Below, piece after piece: positions 26,140 to 35,224 of a DNA stretch of 64,000 nucleotides. The notes under the pieces are model-generated. The model saw only the letters and a program-made list of their open reading frames with translations, was not told the DNA's origin and did no database searches. Origin of the DNA: Pseudomonadota bacterium. GTDB lineage: Bacteria; Pseudomonadota; Alphaproteobacteria; Rhizobiales; Xanthobacteraceae. The DNA lies in assembly GCA_023422775.1 (NCBI GenBank), contig JAFAGM010000063.1, forward strand, positions 31,384-95,383, read 5' to 3'. The position numbers were made by a program, and so were the translations under genes. Within the stretch, counting starts at the first letter, position 1, and the number at the start of each line of letters is the position of its first letter.

Positions 26140-26834
26140 ACGCCAAGGTAGCGCTGCAGCAATTCCGGCTGTGCCTTGATCTCCTGGGACGGTCCCTCGT
26201 GGACGATATGCCCGTTGTTGATGATGTAGATGCGCTGCGCCAGCGCCAGCGTCGCCGCGAGATTCTGCTCGACCAGCACGATGGTCTGGCCCGCGGCGGC
26301 AAGGTCGCGGCAGGCCCTCATGAGATCATGGACGATGACGGGAGCCAGCCCCTCGAATGGTTCATCCAGCAGGATGATCTTCGGATCGCGAACGAGCGCC
26401 CGCGCGATCGCCAGCATCTGCTGCTCGCCGCCGGAAAGCTCGTTGCCGCGATTGGCGCGCCGTTCCTTCAATCGGGGAAACATCTCGTAGATGCGATCGA
26501 GCGGCCAGCGGTTCTCGGCCGTGATCCCGGCTATGATGATGTTTTCCTCGACACTCAGGCTGCCGAAAATCCGGCGCTCCTCGTGAACGAGCTGCATGCC
26601 GGCTTGCGCTATCTTGTGGCTTTTTTTCCCGGCGATATTGGTGCCGTCGAACATGATGGCGCCGCTGCGCGGCGTCACCACTCCCATCAGGCTCTTCAGC
26701 GTCGTGCTCTTGCCGGCCCCGTTGCGGCCCAGCAGGGCAACCACCTCGTGCCGCTCCACGCGCAGCGCGACGTCGAACAGGATGTGCGAGTCCCCGTAGT
26801 AGCTGTTCAGGCCGTTGACCTCGATCAGGCTCAT
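26136..26834 (-). CDS. livF: LivF-type ABC transporter ATPase
   Basis: 232 residues: Walker A GRNGAGKST, signature ELSGGEQQMLAIARAL, Walker B IILLDEPFEGLAP. The short form and LAYSGG-like arrangement fit LivF, one of two ATPases of branched-chain amino acid or related (aromatic acid, amide) uptake systems. It overlaps the LivM-LivG fusion gene end by four bases, so coupled. Its stop codon lies in a repeat element. Confidence 0.92.
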   Translation of the reverse strand: MSLIEVNGLNSYYGDSHILFDVALRVERHEVVALLGRNGAGKSTTLKSLMGVVTPRSGAIMFDGTNIAGKKSHKIAQAGMQLVHEERRIFGSLSVEENIIIAGITAENRWPLDRIYEMFPRLKERRANRGNELSGGEQQMLAIARALVRDPKIILLDEPFEGLAPVIVHDLMRACRDLAAAGQTIVLVEQNLAATLALAQRIYIINNGHIVHEGPSQEIKAQPELLQRYLGV

Positions 26835-28705
26835 GCGGCGATCTCTCCGTGAACGCCCCCAAGATAGGCTTCCTGCACCGCAGCGTTGGTCTTGATTTCC
26901 TCGGGCGTGCCCTCGATCAGCACGCGGCCTTCCTGCAGCACCGTCACACGTTCAACCAGCTCAAACAGCGAATCCATGTCATGGTCGATGATGATCATGG
27001 TGCGGTCGCGCGCGATCGATTTCAGCAGCTTGACGGTTTCGATCCGCTCCCGCGGACTCATGCCGGCGAGCGGCTCGTCCAGCAGCAGCAGGCGAGGGGA
27101 GGTCGCCAGCGCCAGTCCGATCTCCAGCCTGCGTTTCTCGCCATAGGCGAGCTCGGACACCGGCGTGTCGGCCCGCTTGGTCAGATTGACGAGGGCAAGC
27201 GTATGTTCCACCTGCTCCGGCAGTCCCTTCACGCCGCCGAGCTTGCCGAACAAATCGAGCCGGAACTTGCCGCGCAATTTGGCGAGCGCGGCGATCGTGA
27301 GATTCTCACGCACCGTCAGCCCGGAGAAGAGCTGGTTGACCTGATAGCTCTTCGTGAGCCCAAGCTGGCAGACGTCGGTGACGCGCATCCCGGTAATGTC
27401 GCGGCCCTCGAACACGATCTGCCCCGAGGTCGGCGCGACCTCGCACGTCAGCATCTTGAAGAAGGTTGATTTGCCGGCGCCATTGGGGCCGATGATGCCG
27501 CGCAGCTCGCCATGTTTGACGCTGAAGTCGATATCGCTGTTGGCGACGAGACCGCCGTACCGCTTGGTGAGGCCGCGGGCCACCAGGATTGGACCCGAAT
27601 GGTCATCGTGCCTGGCGTGCCCCGTTGTGATCGGAACGGGGGCGGCTTGCCTGGCCGTCTCGACCTCGGTGGGCTCCTGTCCTGCCGCAATGGCTGGACC
27701 GGAAGATGTTTCCTCGGCCGGAACATTTTTGCGCTTGCCCATGAGCAAAGCGGTCAAGTCCACAAGGCCGCCGATGATGCCGCCGCGCAGGAAGCAGACC
27801 AGGAGCACGAAGACCACGCCGAGCACGAGCTTCCAGGCTGCACCGAGTCCCAGCGCCGCTTGCAGGAAATCCTGCAGGAACAGCCAAACCGTAGCTCCGA
27901 CCAGGGGCCCGAACAATGTGCCCCTGCCGCCAATCGCGGTCTGCATCACCAGCTGGCCGGACGTTTCGAAGGCGAACGCGTCCGGCGGCATGAAGGCCTG
28001 CAGCACGCCGAGCAGGCCGCCGGCGAAGCCGGCATAGGCGGCGGCAATCACGAAGGCGGTCAGCTTGTATCCATGGATATTGTGACCGACCGCGGTGGCG
28101 CGCAGCGGGTTGTCGCGGATCGCACTGAAGATGGCGCCGACCGGCGAGCGAACGATCCTGAGCGCGATCACGATGCCGATGAAGTAGCACAGCGCGATGA
28201 ACTGGTAGAGCGACCAGCCGTTGGTGAAGTGGATCGTCGTGAAACCGAGATTGAAGCTCGGCGTGGGCACGCCCGGCAGGCCATTCTCGCCGCCGGTGAA
28301 GTCCGACAGCGGGTTGAACTCGACGAAGAAGAAGACCTCGGCAATCGCGACCGTGATCATGGCGAAGTAGATGCCGGTGCGGCGCAACGCGATCAACCCG
28401 ATCAGGTAACCGGTTGCGGCGGCTGCGATCATGCCGATGATCAGCGCGCCCAGCACGTTGCCGAAACCCGCGCGGGTCAGCAGATAGGCGGCGACGAAGC
28501 CGCCGGTGCCGTAGAACGCCGACTGGCCGAACGACAGGAGGCCGGTGAAGCCGAACAGGATATCGAAGCCGAGGCCGAACAGTCCCCACACGAGAATGCG
28601 GTTCACGGTGTTGGGGGCGAAACCGAGGTGAGGCAGCACGAAGGGAGCCGCGATCAACCCGATGGCCGTCAGCGTCTCGATCAGGAAGGGGCGTTGCTTG
28701 AGCAT
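26831..28705 (-). CDS. LivM-LivG fusion: permease joined to ABC ATPase
   Basis: 624 residues from the ATG at 28705. Residues about 1-320 are a LivM permease (segments such as IAALGLIAAPFVLPHLGF-like start, GFDILFGFTGLLSFGQSAFYG, KLTAFVIAAAYAGFAGG). A linker rich in Glu, Pro and Ala (about 325-370) leads into a LivG ATPase (Walker A GPNGAGKST, signature region VSELAYGEKRRLEIGLAL, Walker B LLLLDEPLAGMSP, then H-loop IIDHDMD). Fusions of this pair are known in bradyrhizobia. The frame is open far upstream, but that part lies inside livH. LivG signature is SELAYG, normal for the family. Confidence 0.9.
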   Translation of the reverse strand: MLKQRPFLIETLTAIGLIAAPFVLPHLGFAPNTVNRILVWGLFGLGFDILFGFTGLLSFGQSAFYGTGGFVAAYLLTRAGFGNVLGALIIGMIAAAATGYLIGLIALRRTGIYFAMITVAIAEVFFFVEFNPLSDFTGGENGLPGVPTPSFNLGFTTIHFTNGWSLYQFIALCYFIGIVIALRIVRSPVGAIFSAIRDNPLRATAVGHNIHGYKLTAFVIAAAYAGFAGGLLGVLQAFMPPDAFAFETSGQLVMQTAIGGRGTLFGPLVGATVWLFLQDFLQAALGLGAAWKLVLGVVFVLLVCFLRGGIIGGLVDLTALLMGKRKNVPAEETSSGPAIAAGQEPTEVETARQAAPVPITTGHARHDDHSGPILVARGLTKRYGGLVANSDIDFSVKHGELRGIIGPNGAGKSTFFKMLTCEVAPTSGQIVFEGRDITGMRVTDVCQLGLTKSYQVNQLFSGLTVRENLTIAALAKLRGKFRLDLFGKLGGVKGLPEQVEHTLALVNLTKRADTPVSELAYGEKRRLEIGLALATSPRLLLLDEPLAGMSPRERIETVKLLKSIARDRTMIIIDHDMDSLFELVERVTVLQEGRVLIEGTPEEIKTNAAVQEAYLGGVHGEIAA

Positions 28706-28716
28706 TACGGATTCAC

Positions 28717-29592
28717 TTATTCTCGGCCCTGGACGCCGAGCAGGCCGTGCGGTCGCACCACGAGCACGATCGTCATCGCCGCGAACAGCATCACATAGGC
28801 GTAACCGGGGTTGAACATGGAGGTGATGCTGATGATCTCGCCGGCGATCAGTCCGCCGAGAATGGCGCCCGGGAAGGATCCGACGCCGCCGATCACAACC
28901 ACCACGAACGTCTCGACCAGGATGTCGTCGCCGACCCCGGGCGTCAGCGAGACGACGGGTGCATTGATGATGCCGGCAAATCCGGCGGCCATGGCGCCGA
29001 TACCGAACACGACCATGAAGACGCGGTAGACGTTGATGCCGAGCGAATCCACCATCACCGAATCCTCGATGCCGGCGCGCACGATCATCCCGAGCCGTGT
29101 CCGATACAGAATGAGGAACAGCGCGCCGAGCGCGATCGCGACGATGCCGACGACGGCAAGCCGGTAGGTCGGATAGAACATGAAGCCGAGATTGGTGATG
29201 CCCTGGAACAGCGGCGGCGCGGGAACTACCTGCGACTGGCTCGAGAAGATCAGCCGGACGATCTCGACGAAGACGATTCCGAGCCCGAACGTGACCAGCA
29301 ACTGGTCTTCGTGCGGGCGATGATAGAAGTGGCGAATGATGACGCGCTCCATCGCCACGCCGAGTATCATCACAAACAGGGATCCAGCGATTACCGCGAC
29401 GATGAAGGAATTGGTGTACTGGTAGGCGACTAGGCCGGCGTAGCCGCCGATCATGAACATCGCGCCGTGAGCCAGGTTCAGCACGCCGAGCGTGCCGTAG
29501 ATGATGGTCAGGCCGGAGCTGATCAACGCGAGCAACGCGCCGAGCGCGAGCCCGTTGAAGAGTTGCGAAACGAGATTGGGCCAACTGATCAT
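28717..29592 (-). CDS. livH: LivH-type branched-chain amino acid ABC permease
   Basis: 291 residues, about eight membrane segments, with the LivH start LFNGLALGALLALISSGLTIIYGTLGVLNLAHGAMFMIGGY and the EAA-like loop region near GSFPGAILGGLIAGEI. It forms the inner-membrane channel with the LivM half of the next gene, 11 bases downstream. The upstream binding-protein gene is separated by a strong hairpin. Confidence 0.94.
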   Translation of the reverse strand: MISWPNLVSQLFNGLALGALLALISSGLTIIYGTLGVLNLAHGAMFMIGGYAGLVAYQYTNSFIVAVIAGSLFVMILGVAMERVIIRHFYHRPHEDQLLVTFGLGIVFVEIVRLIFSSQSQVVPAPPLFQGITNLGFMFYPTYRLAVVGIVAIALGALFLILYRTRLGMIVRAGIEDSVMVDSLGINVYRVFMVVFGIGAMAAGFAGIINAPVVSLTPGVGDDILVETFVVVVIGGVGSFPGAILGGLIAGEIISITSMFNPGYAYVMLFAAMTIVLVVRPHGLLGVQGRE

Positions 29593-29639
29593 GAACGGCG
29601 ACCCCGGTTGCGATCGGCAAATGGCGGGTGGTGTCTGCT

Positions 29640-29679
29640 GAAAAAGCTGACGCCGCAGGATGCATTGCCTGCGGCGTCA
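29640..29679 (-). terminator. terminator/attenuator after the binding-protein gene
   Basis: On the minus strand TGACGCCGCAGG and CCTGCGGCGTCA form a perfect 12-bp stem with an 8-nt loop, then GCTTTTT. It lies 14 nt after the binding-protein stop and 47 nt before livH. Partial read-through would give more binding protein than permease. Confidence 0.85.
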
Positions 29680-29693
29680 CGAAGTTCCCAAAC

Positions 29694-31040
29694 TCAGGTG
29701 TAGTCGCCGAGCTTGCATCCGAAGGCGTCGGGCTTCTGCATCAGCTTGTCGCCGGGGACGATCTCGACGACGTCGTAGTAATCCTCCTTGTTCTTCATGT
29801 CCTTCTGCATCTTGCCCTTCACGATGATGACGGGACGGACGCACTGATGGTCTTCCTTGCGGTAGTGCACGTCGCCGACCATGGACGGCAGGGTTTCGCC
29901 CTTCTCATAGGCCTTGATGACGTCGGGCGGATTGAAGCTGCCGGCCTCCTCGACCATGCGGGCCCAGTGCGCGAAGCTGATATAGGCGTTCTCGGCACCC
30001 CATTCCGGCTTGTAGCCGTACTTCTTCTCGAAAGCCTCGTTGAACATCCTGGCGAGCGGGAACTTGTCTTCGATGGTCCACCAGTAGTCGGTGGCGGCGT
30101 AGACGCCCTGCATCAGGCCTCCGGTCTCGCGCGCGATGAACGGCACCTGATAGGGAACGACCAGCTTCATCTTGTCGAGGATGCCGAACTGCTTGGCCTG
30201 CTGGGTCGACAGCACAGCGTCGTGTCCCCAGTTGACGTTGATGAGAACGTCAGCCCCGGAGTTCGCGACGTTCAGGAGATATGAGGAGTAGTCCGGCGCG
30301 CCGAGCGGCGCGACCTGGTTGGTCGCGGTGGTCCAGCCGGCGGTTGCGAGGAAGTCCTGCATCGATTTGGTGACGGTGTGTCCGTAGGTGTAGTCCGGCG
30401 TGAGATAGGCCGCCTTCTTGTTCTTGCCGAACTCCTTCACCATGACCGGGCCGATCGCCGCGGCCGCGGTCTGGCCGAAGAAGTTCTGGCGGAAGCCGTA
30501 ACGGACGCAGTCCTTTCCGGTGGTGTCGTTGGAGCCGGAGATGCCGCACACGAACATCACCTTTTCCCGTTGCGCGAGCTTGTTCAGCGCAACCGCGACC
30601 GCGCTCGACGTGCCGCCGGTGATCATGATTGCCTTGTTTTCGCTGATGAAGCGCTGCTGCGCCTGAACGGCTTCGTTCGGCTTCGCCGCCGAATCCGCAA
30701 CGCCGAACTTCAGTTCCTTGCCGAGCACGCCCTTGCTGGTCTTGGGCGAGATCTTCTTGATCAGTTCGTGGCCGCTGTTGATGTGGTCGATCGCGAGCTG
30801 ATAGCCCTTCAATTCGTCTTCGCCCTGAACGGCGTAGGTCCCGGTGCGCGGAACGGAAATGCCGATGAAGGCCGAAGAGCCGGAAACGCCCGCCGGAAAG
30901 GTGCCGATTGCCGGCGTGTTCTCGGCAAACGCCGGCATCGCGGGCAACAGCGACCCGCCGACGATCCCCGCGCCGCCTTGAAGCAGGCGGCGGCGCGAGA
31001 TGTCGAGGCCCAGGCCGCGGTGGATGAAACTGTCCTTCAT
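29694..31040 (-). CDS. periplasmic substrate-binding protein of Liv-type ABC transporter (Tat-exported)
   Basis: 448 residues from the ATG at 31040, with GGGAGGA 8-9 nt upstream. A twin-arginine signal is clear: SRRRLLQGGAGIVGGSLLPAMPAFA, cleavage after AFA. The mature part is a type I periplasmic binding protein of the LivJ/Peripla_BP_6 group (TYAVQGEDELKGYQLAIDHIN, GGTSSAVAVALNKLAQREKVMFV). The ligand is unknown: amino acids, amides, urea and aromatic acids are all bound by this family. First gene of the uptake operon and divergent from the MarR regulator. Confidence 0.92.
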   Translation of the reverse strand: MKDSFIHRGLGLDISRRRLLQGGAGIVGGSLLPAMPAFAENTPAIGTFPAGVSGSSAFIGISVPRTGTYAVQGEDELKGYQLAIDHINSGHELIKKISPKTSKGVLGKELKFGVADSAAKPNEAVQAQQRFISENKAIMITGGTSSAVAVALNKLAQREKVMFVCGISGSNDTTGKDCVRYGFRQNFFGQTAAAAIGPVMVKEFGKNKKAAYLTPDYTYGHTVTKSMQDFLATAGWTTATNQVAPLGAPDYSSYLLNVANSGADVLINVNWGHDAVLSTQQAKQFGILDKMKLVVPYQVPFIARETGGLMQGVYAATDYWWTIEDKFPLARMFNEAFEKKYGYKPEWGAENAYISFAHWARMVEEAGSFNPPDVIKAYEKGETLPSMVGDVHYRKEDHQCVRPVIIVKGKMQKDMKNKEDYYDVVEIVPGDKLMQKPDAFGCKLGDYT

Positions 31041-31226
31041 GATTGATGTCCTCCCGAATGGCGTTCTTGTCTGTGGACGAGGCGCAGCCTGCCCGGCGTC
31101 ATCCGACGTGATGGCCGGACGTCGAGCACGTCGCACCCCGTGTGGGTTCTTGCCGCAAGCATTGCTTGTGAAGGCCTTCTGTCAATCGCACCTTTGGTCG
31201 AACGACGGGAATTATCTCGCAAAAAC

Positions 31227-31243
31227 ATATCGTGTTACGATAT
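31227..31243. promoter_or_regulatory. perfect palindrome, candidate MarR operator
   Basis: ATATCGT-GTT-ACGATAT, two exact 7-base arms around 3 bases, in an AT-rich patch. It lies between the divergent binding-protein gene (start 31040) and MarR gene (start 31321), the usual place for an autoregulatory MarR site. Size and symmetry fit a MarR dimer. Confidence 0.65.
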
Positions 31244-31320
31244 ATATTAGCCTTTATGACTATTCGATCCGCTGTCCGCCCGCGCTGCCGGGCTGCAAGG
31301 TCGAGGCGGAAGGCGCGGCA

Positions 31321-31800
31321 ATGATCCAGTCGAAGCGGAAGGTCCGGCGCCGGAAGCCGGCGGAGGCGGCGAGGCGTTCGAGCCGCGCGGCGATGCGCGA
31401 TTCCGATTACGAGGCACTCGCGCAATTTCGTTATCAGGTGCGCACCTTCCTGGCGTTCAGCGAGGCTGCGGCCCGGCGCGCGGGCCTGACGCCGCAGCAG
31501 CATCAGGCGCTGCTGGCGATCAAGGGCTTTGCCGGCAAGGAAAACGTGAGCATCGGCGAAGTCGCGCGTTTTCTGTTGATCCGGCATCACACGGCTGTCG
31601 AACTGATGAACCGGATGGCAAGGCTTGGGCTGATCAGCAGGAATGCCGATCCGGCGGATGCAAGACGTGTGCTCGTCAAATTGACGACCAGGGGCCGGCA
31701 AAAGCTGAATGCGCTTTCACGGATTCATTTGGACGAACTGCGCGCCGCAAGCCCGGTCCTGGGCAGGATCCTGCGGTCGTTCCGGTCCGCGGCGCGTTGA
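31321..31800 (+). CDS. MarR-family transcriptional regulator
   Basis: 159 residues from the ATG at 31321, with GGAAGG about 7 nt upstream. The winged helix-turn-helix is seen in VSIGEVARFLLIRHHTAVELMNRMARLGLISRNADPADARRVLVKLTTRGR (about residues 77-127), flanked by dimerisation helices. The N-terminal 25 residues are basic. Divergent from the Liv-type operon, so it most likely controls that operon in response to its substrate; repression is the default for the family. It ends 19 bases from prfA, convergent. Confidence 0.88.
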   Translation: MIQSKRKVRRRKPAEAARRSSRAAMRDSDYEALAQFRYQVRTFLAFSEAAARRAGLTPQQHQALLAIKGFAGKENVSIGEVARFLLIRHHTAVELMNRMARLGLISRNADPADARRVLVKLTTRGRQKLNALSRIHLDELRAASPVLGRILRSFRSAAR

Positions 31801-31819
31801 AGCCCGCGGGGTGTGAGCG

Positions 31820-32899
31820 TTACGCGGCCGCGCCCTGTGCGGCGAGCTGGGCGGCCTGGTGCTCGGTGGTCAGCGCATCGATCAATTCGCCCAGCGCTTC
31901 GCCCGATATCACCTGCGGCAGCTTGTACAGCGTCAGATTGATCCGGTGATCGGTGACGCGGCCTTGCGGGAAATTGTAGGTGCGGATGCGCTCGGAGCGG
32001 TCGCCGGAGCCGACCTTCTCCTTGCGGTCGGCGGAACGCGCCGCATCGACGCGCTGGCGCTCGGCGTCATAGATGCGTGAGCGCAGGATGTTCATCGCGG
32101 AGGCGCGGTTCTTGTGCTGCGAGCGGCTGTCCTGCATCATGACGACGATGCCGGTCGGGATGTGCGTGATGCGGATCGCGGATTCGGTCTTGTTGACGTG
32201 CTGGCCGCCGGCGCCCTGCGCGCGCATGGTCTCGATCCGCAGATCCTCGTTCCTGACGTCGACGTCGACATCCTCGACCTCGGGCAGCACCGCGACGGTT
32301 GCTGCCGAGGTGTGAATGCGTCCCTGCGTCTCGGTGTCGGGGACGCGCTGCACGCGGTGAACGCCGGATTCGAATTTCAGTTTGGCGAACGCGCCGCGGC
32401 CCTGCACCTCGGCGATGATTTCCTTGAAGCCGCCCATGGTGCCTTCGGAGGCCGAGATCACTTCGACCTTCCAGCCCTGCAGGCCGGCGAAGCGCTCATA
32501 CATCCGGAACAGGTCGCCGGCGAACAGCGAGGCTTCGTCGCCGCCGGTGCCGGCGCGGATTTCCAGCATCACGTTGCGGTCGTCCATGGCGTCCTTGGGC
32601 AACAGCGCCACGCGGATCTTCTGCGACAGCTCGTCGACGCGTGCCTGCAGCGTCTCGAGCTCGGCTTCGGCCATGCTGCGCATTTCCGGATCGGTGGCCG
32701 GATCCGCCAGCAGCGATTCGGCATCGGCAATCTCCGTCCGCGCCGCGCGATAGGTCTTCACGGCGTCGATCAGCGGATTGAGCTCGGCGAGTTCGCGCGT
32801 GATCTGGACGTATTTCTCGGAATTCAACTGGCCCAGCAGTTCGGCCTCCAGCGAGGCGTGGTGGGCAAGCAGGATATCGAGTTTGGCTTCGGGCAGCAT
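31820..32899 (-). CDS. prfA: peptide chain release factor 1
   Basis: 359 residues. The GGQ motif that triggers peptide release is at 231-233. The stop-codon recognition tripeptide at 187-189 reads PDT within RVPDTETQGRIHTSA, against PAT in E. coli, consistent with the PxT form of RF1. It reads UAA and UAG. It follows ptsP by 57 bases on the same strand, in a lysC-ptsP-prfA series. Confidence 0.97.
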   Translation of the reverse strand: MLPEAKLDILLAHHASLEAELLGQLNSEKYVQITRELAELNPLIDAVKTYRAARTEIADAESLLADPATDPEMRSMAEAELETLQARVDELSQKIRVALLPKDAMDDRNVMLEIRAGTGGDEASLFAGDLFRMYERFAGLQGWKVEVISASEGTMGGFKEIIAEVQGRGAFAKLKFESGVHRVQRVPDTETQGRIHTSAATVAVLPEVEDVDVDVRNEDLRIETMRAQGAGGQHVNKTESAIRITHIPTGIVVMMQDSRSQHKNRASAMNILRSRIYDAERQRVDAARSADRKEKVGSGDRSERIRTYNFPQGRVTDHRINLTLYKLPQVISGEALGELIDALTTEHQAAQLAAQGAAA

Positions 32900-32956
32900 G
32901 GCGAGGTTCTCAAGGTCCGGATGCGAAAGGGCAGGCGTCGTCGGGGCAGGGCCTCG

Positions 32957-35224
32957 CTACAACGACAGCCCCTCGGCTTCCGCGAATTCCGTCAGCTTCT
33001 GCCGGATCGAGACGCTGCCGGCCGGCGCATCGAGCAGCGGCATCAGCATGGCTTCGGCTTTCCCGGCGTCGAGGTCGAGGATCAGCGCCTTCACCGGGCC
33101 ATGCGCGGTGGCGGACAGCGACAGCGAGCGGTAGCCGAGCGCGATCAGCGCCAGCGCGCCGAGCGGCTTGGAGGCCATCTCGCCGCAGAGCGAGGCGGTC
33201 TTCTTCGCTGCCTTGGCCTTGCGCACGATGTCGCGCAGCGCGCGCAGGATCGGCGCGGACATGGTGTCGAAGCGCTCGGAAACCTTGGCGTTGCCGCGGT
33301 CGACGGCGAACAGGAACTGGAACAGGTCGTTCGATCCGACCGAGACGAAGTCGACCTTCTTCAGGAGCTCGTCGAGCTGGTAGAGCAGCGCAGGCACTTC
33401 CACCATGGTGCCGACATCGATGCGCTCCGGCAGCGGATGGCCGTGCTGACGCAGGTAGGTGAGCTCGCGCTCGACGATCGCCTTGGCCTGGTCGTACTCG
33501 GCAACATCGGAAATCATCGGGAACATGATCTTCAGCGCCCGGCCGCCGCCGGCCCGCAGCAGCGCGCGGATCTGGCCGCGCAGCAAGCCAGGCCGGTCGA
33601 GGCCGAGCCGGATCGCGCGCCAGCCGAGCGCAGGATTCTCCTCGATCACGGCTTCCATGTAGGGCAGCGCCTTGTCGCCGCCGATGTCCAGCGTCCGGAA
33701 CGTGACCGGCTTGGTGCCGGCGGCGTCCAGCACCGTGCGGTACAGCGCAAGCTGGTCGGAGGTGCGCGGCAGGCTCTGTCCGACCATGAACTGCAATTCG
33801 GTGCGGAACAGCCCGATGCCGGCGCTGCCGGTGTCGTCGATGTGCGGCAGGTCGACGACGAGGCCGGCGTTGATCATCAGTTCGACCGGCTGGCCGTCTT
33901 TGGTCACGCAGGGCAGGTCGCGCAGCGCGGCGTACTGGGCCTGCCGCCGGGCGCGGAACCGCACCCGCTCGGCATAGGCCGATTCGATCTCGGCCGACGG
34001 GCGGACGTAGATCGAGCCGGAGGTGCCGTCGACGATGATGGCATCGCCGGGATCGGCGATGCCGGGCGCGTTCGGCACCTCGCCGACCGCGGGAATGCCG
34101 AGCGCGCGCGCCACGATCGAAACGTGGGAATTGGCCGTGCCTTCCTCCAGCACCAGTCCGCGCAGGCGCTTGCGGTCGTAGTCGAGCAGCGCCGCCGGTC
34201 CCATCGCGCGCGCGATCAGGATGGCGTTTTCGGGCAGTTGCTCGCGCGAGGGGGCGTGGTCCTGTCCCACCAGTTGCCGCATCAGGCGATGGCCGAGGTC
34301 CTCGAGGTCGTGCAGGCGGTCGCGCAGATAAGGATCGGTCGAGCGCAGCATGCGCGCGCGGGTGTCGGACTGCACGCGCTCGACGGCGGCCTCCGCGGTG
34401 AGGCCGGTGGCGACCGCCTCATGCAGCTTGTGCGACCAGCCGTGGTCGTTGGCGAACATGCGGTAGGCTTCCAGCACCTCGCGGTGCTCGCCGCCCTCGG
34501 CGACATCGCCGCGTTCCAGCATGCGGTCGAGATCGGCGCGCAGCTTGGCCAGCGCCGTGTCCAGCCGCTTGATTTCCTTCGGCAGGTCTTCGGCGATGTA
34601 GTTGGTGATGACGACGCGCGGCTCGTGCAGCACGACATGGCCGAGCGCGATGCCGTCGGAGAGGATGGCGCCGGTCTTGTGCAGCGAGTGCCGCGCCGCA
34701 GGTTCCGCACCGGGTTGTGCCAGCGCCGCCAGTTCGCCCGAGGCGATCATTTCCGCCAGCACCATGGCGGTGGTCTGCAGTGCCTCTACCTCTTCCTCGA
34801 CATAGGTGCGCTTGGCGCGGTTCTGCACCACCAGCACGCCGAGCGTGTTGCCGGCGCGCAGGATCGGCACGCCGAGGAACGAGTGGTAGATCTCTTCGCC
34901 GGTTTCCGGGCGGAACGAGAAGGCCGGATGGCTTTGCGCGTCCGACAGGTTGAGCGGGTTCGCCTCGCTGGAGACGAGGCCGACGAGGCCCTCATGCGCG
35001 TGCAGCACCGTCCGGTGCACGGCGTCGCGGTTCAGACCCTCGGTGGCGTAGAGTTCGAGCGTGTTGTCGATGCGCAGCACGTAGCAGGAGCAGACCTCGG
35101 CCACCATGTTGGCCGCGATCAGCACCACGATCTTGTCCAGGCGCTCCTGGGCGGAGACCTGCTCCGCCATGGTTTCGCGGAGCCGTCTCAACAAGACGCG
35201 GGGACCTCCCGACGCGCTCCGCAT
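32957..35224 (-). CDS. ptsP: phosphoenolpyruvate-protein phosphotransferase PtsP (EI-Ntr)
   Basis: 755 residues from the ATG at 35224, with GGGGAGGA about 10 nt upstream. An N-terminal GAF domain (about 25-160) precedes the enzyme I domains. The phosphorylated histidine is His367 in GTANSHVSIVARA; the PEP-binding barrel follows with GIGLFRTELQF and the SLCGEM cysteine motif. It starts the nitrogen-PTS relay (EI-Ntr to NPr to EIIA-Ntr), which signals nitrogen and potassium status rather than importing sugar. Same-strand neighbours are lysC upstream and prfA downstream. Confidence 0.95.
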   Translation of the reverse strand: MRSASGGPRVLLRRLRETMAEQVSAQERLDKIVVLIAANMVAEVCSCYVLRIDNTLELYATEGLNRDAVHRTVLHAHEGLVGLVSSEANPLNLSDAQSHPAFSFRPETGEEIYHSFLGVPILRAGNTLGVLVVQNRAKRTYVEEEVEALQTTAMVLAEMIASGELAALAQPGAEPAARHSLHKTGAILSDGIALGHVVLHEPRVVITNYIAEDLPKEIKRLDTALAKLRADLDRMLERGDVAEGGEHREVLEAYRMFANDHGWSHKLHEAVATGLTAEAAVERVQSDTRARMLRSTDPYLRDRLHDLEDLGHRLMRQLVGQDHAPSREQLPENAILIARAMGPAALLDYDRKRLRGLVLEEGTANSHVSIVARALGIPAVGEVPNAPGIADPGDAIIVDGTSGSIYVRPSAEIESAYAERVRFRARRQAQYAALRDLPCVTKDGQPVELMINAGLVVDLPHIDDTGSAGIGLFRTELQFMVGQSLPRTSDQLALYRTVLDAAGTKPVTFRTLDIGGDKALPYMEAVIEENPALGWRAIRLGLDRPGLLRGQIRALLRAGGGRALKIMFPMISDVAEYDQAKAIVERELTYLRQHGHPLPERIDVGTMVEVPALLYQLDELLKKVDFVSVGSNDLFQFLFAVDRGNAKVSERFDTMSAPILRALRDIVRKAKAAKKTASLCGEMASKPLGALALIALGYRSLSLSATAHGPVKALILDLDAGKAEAMLMPLLDAPAGSVSIRQKLTEFAEAEGLSL

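Noticed and set aside
28706..29680. N-terminal extension of the LivM-LivG fusion by a further 325 residues
   Set aside because: The extra part is an out-of-frame reading of livH and is Arg/His-rich without membrane segments; the ATG at 28705 begins the permease.
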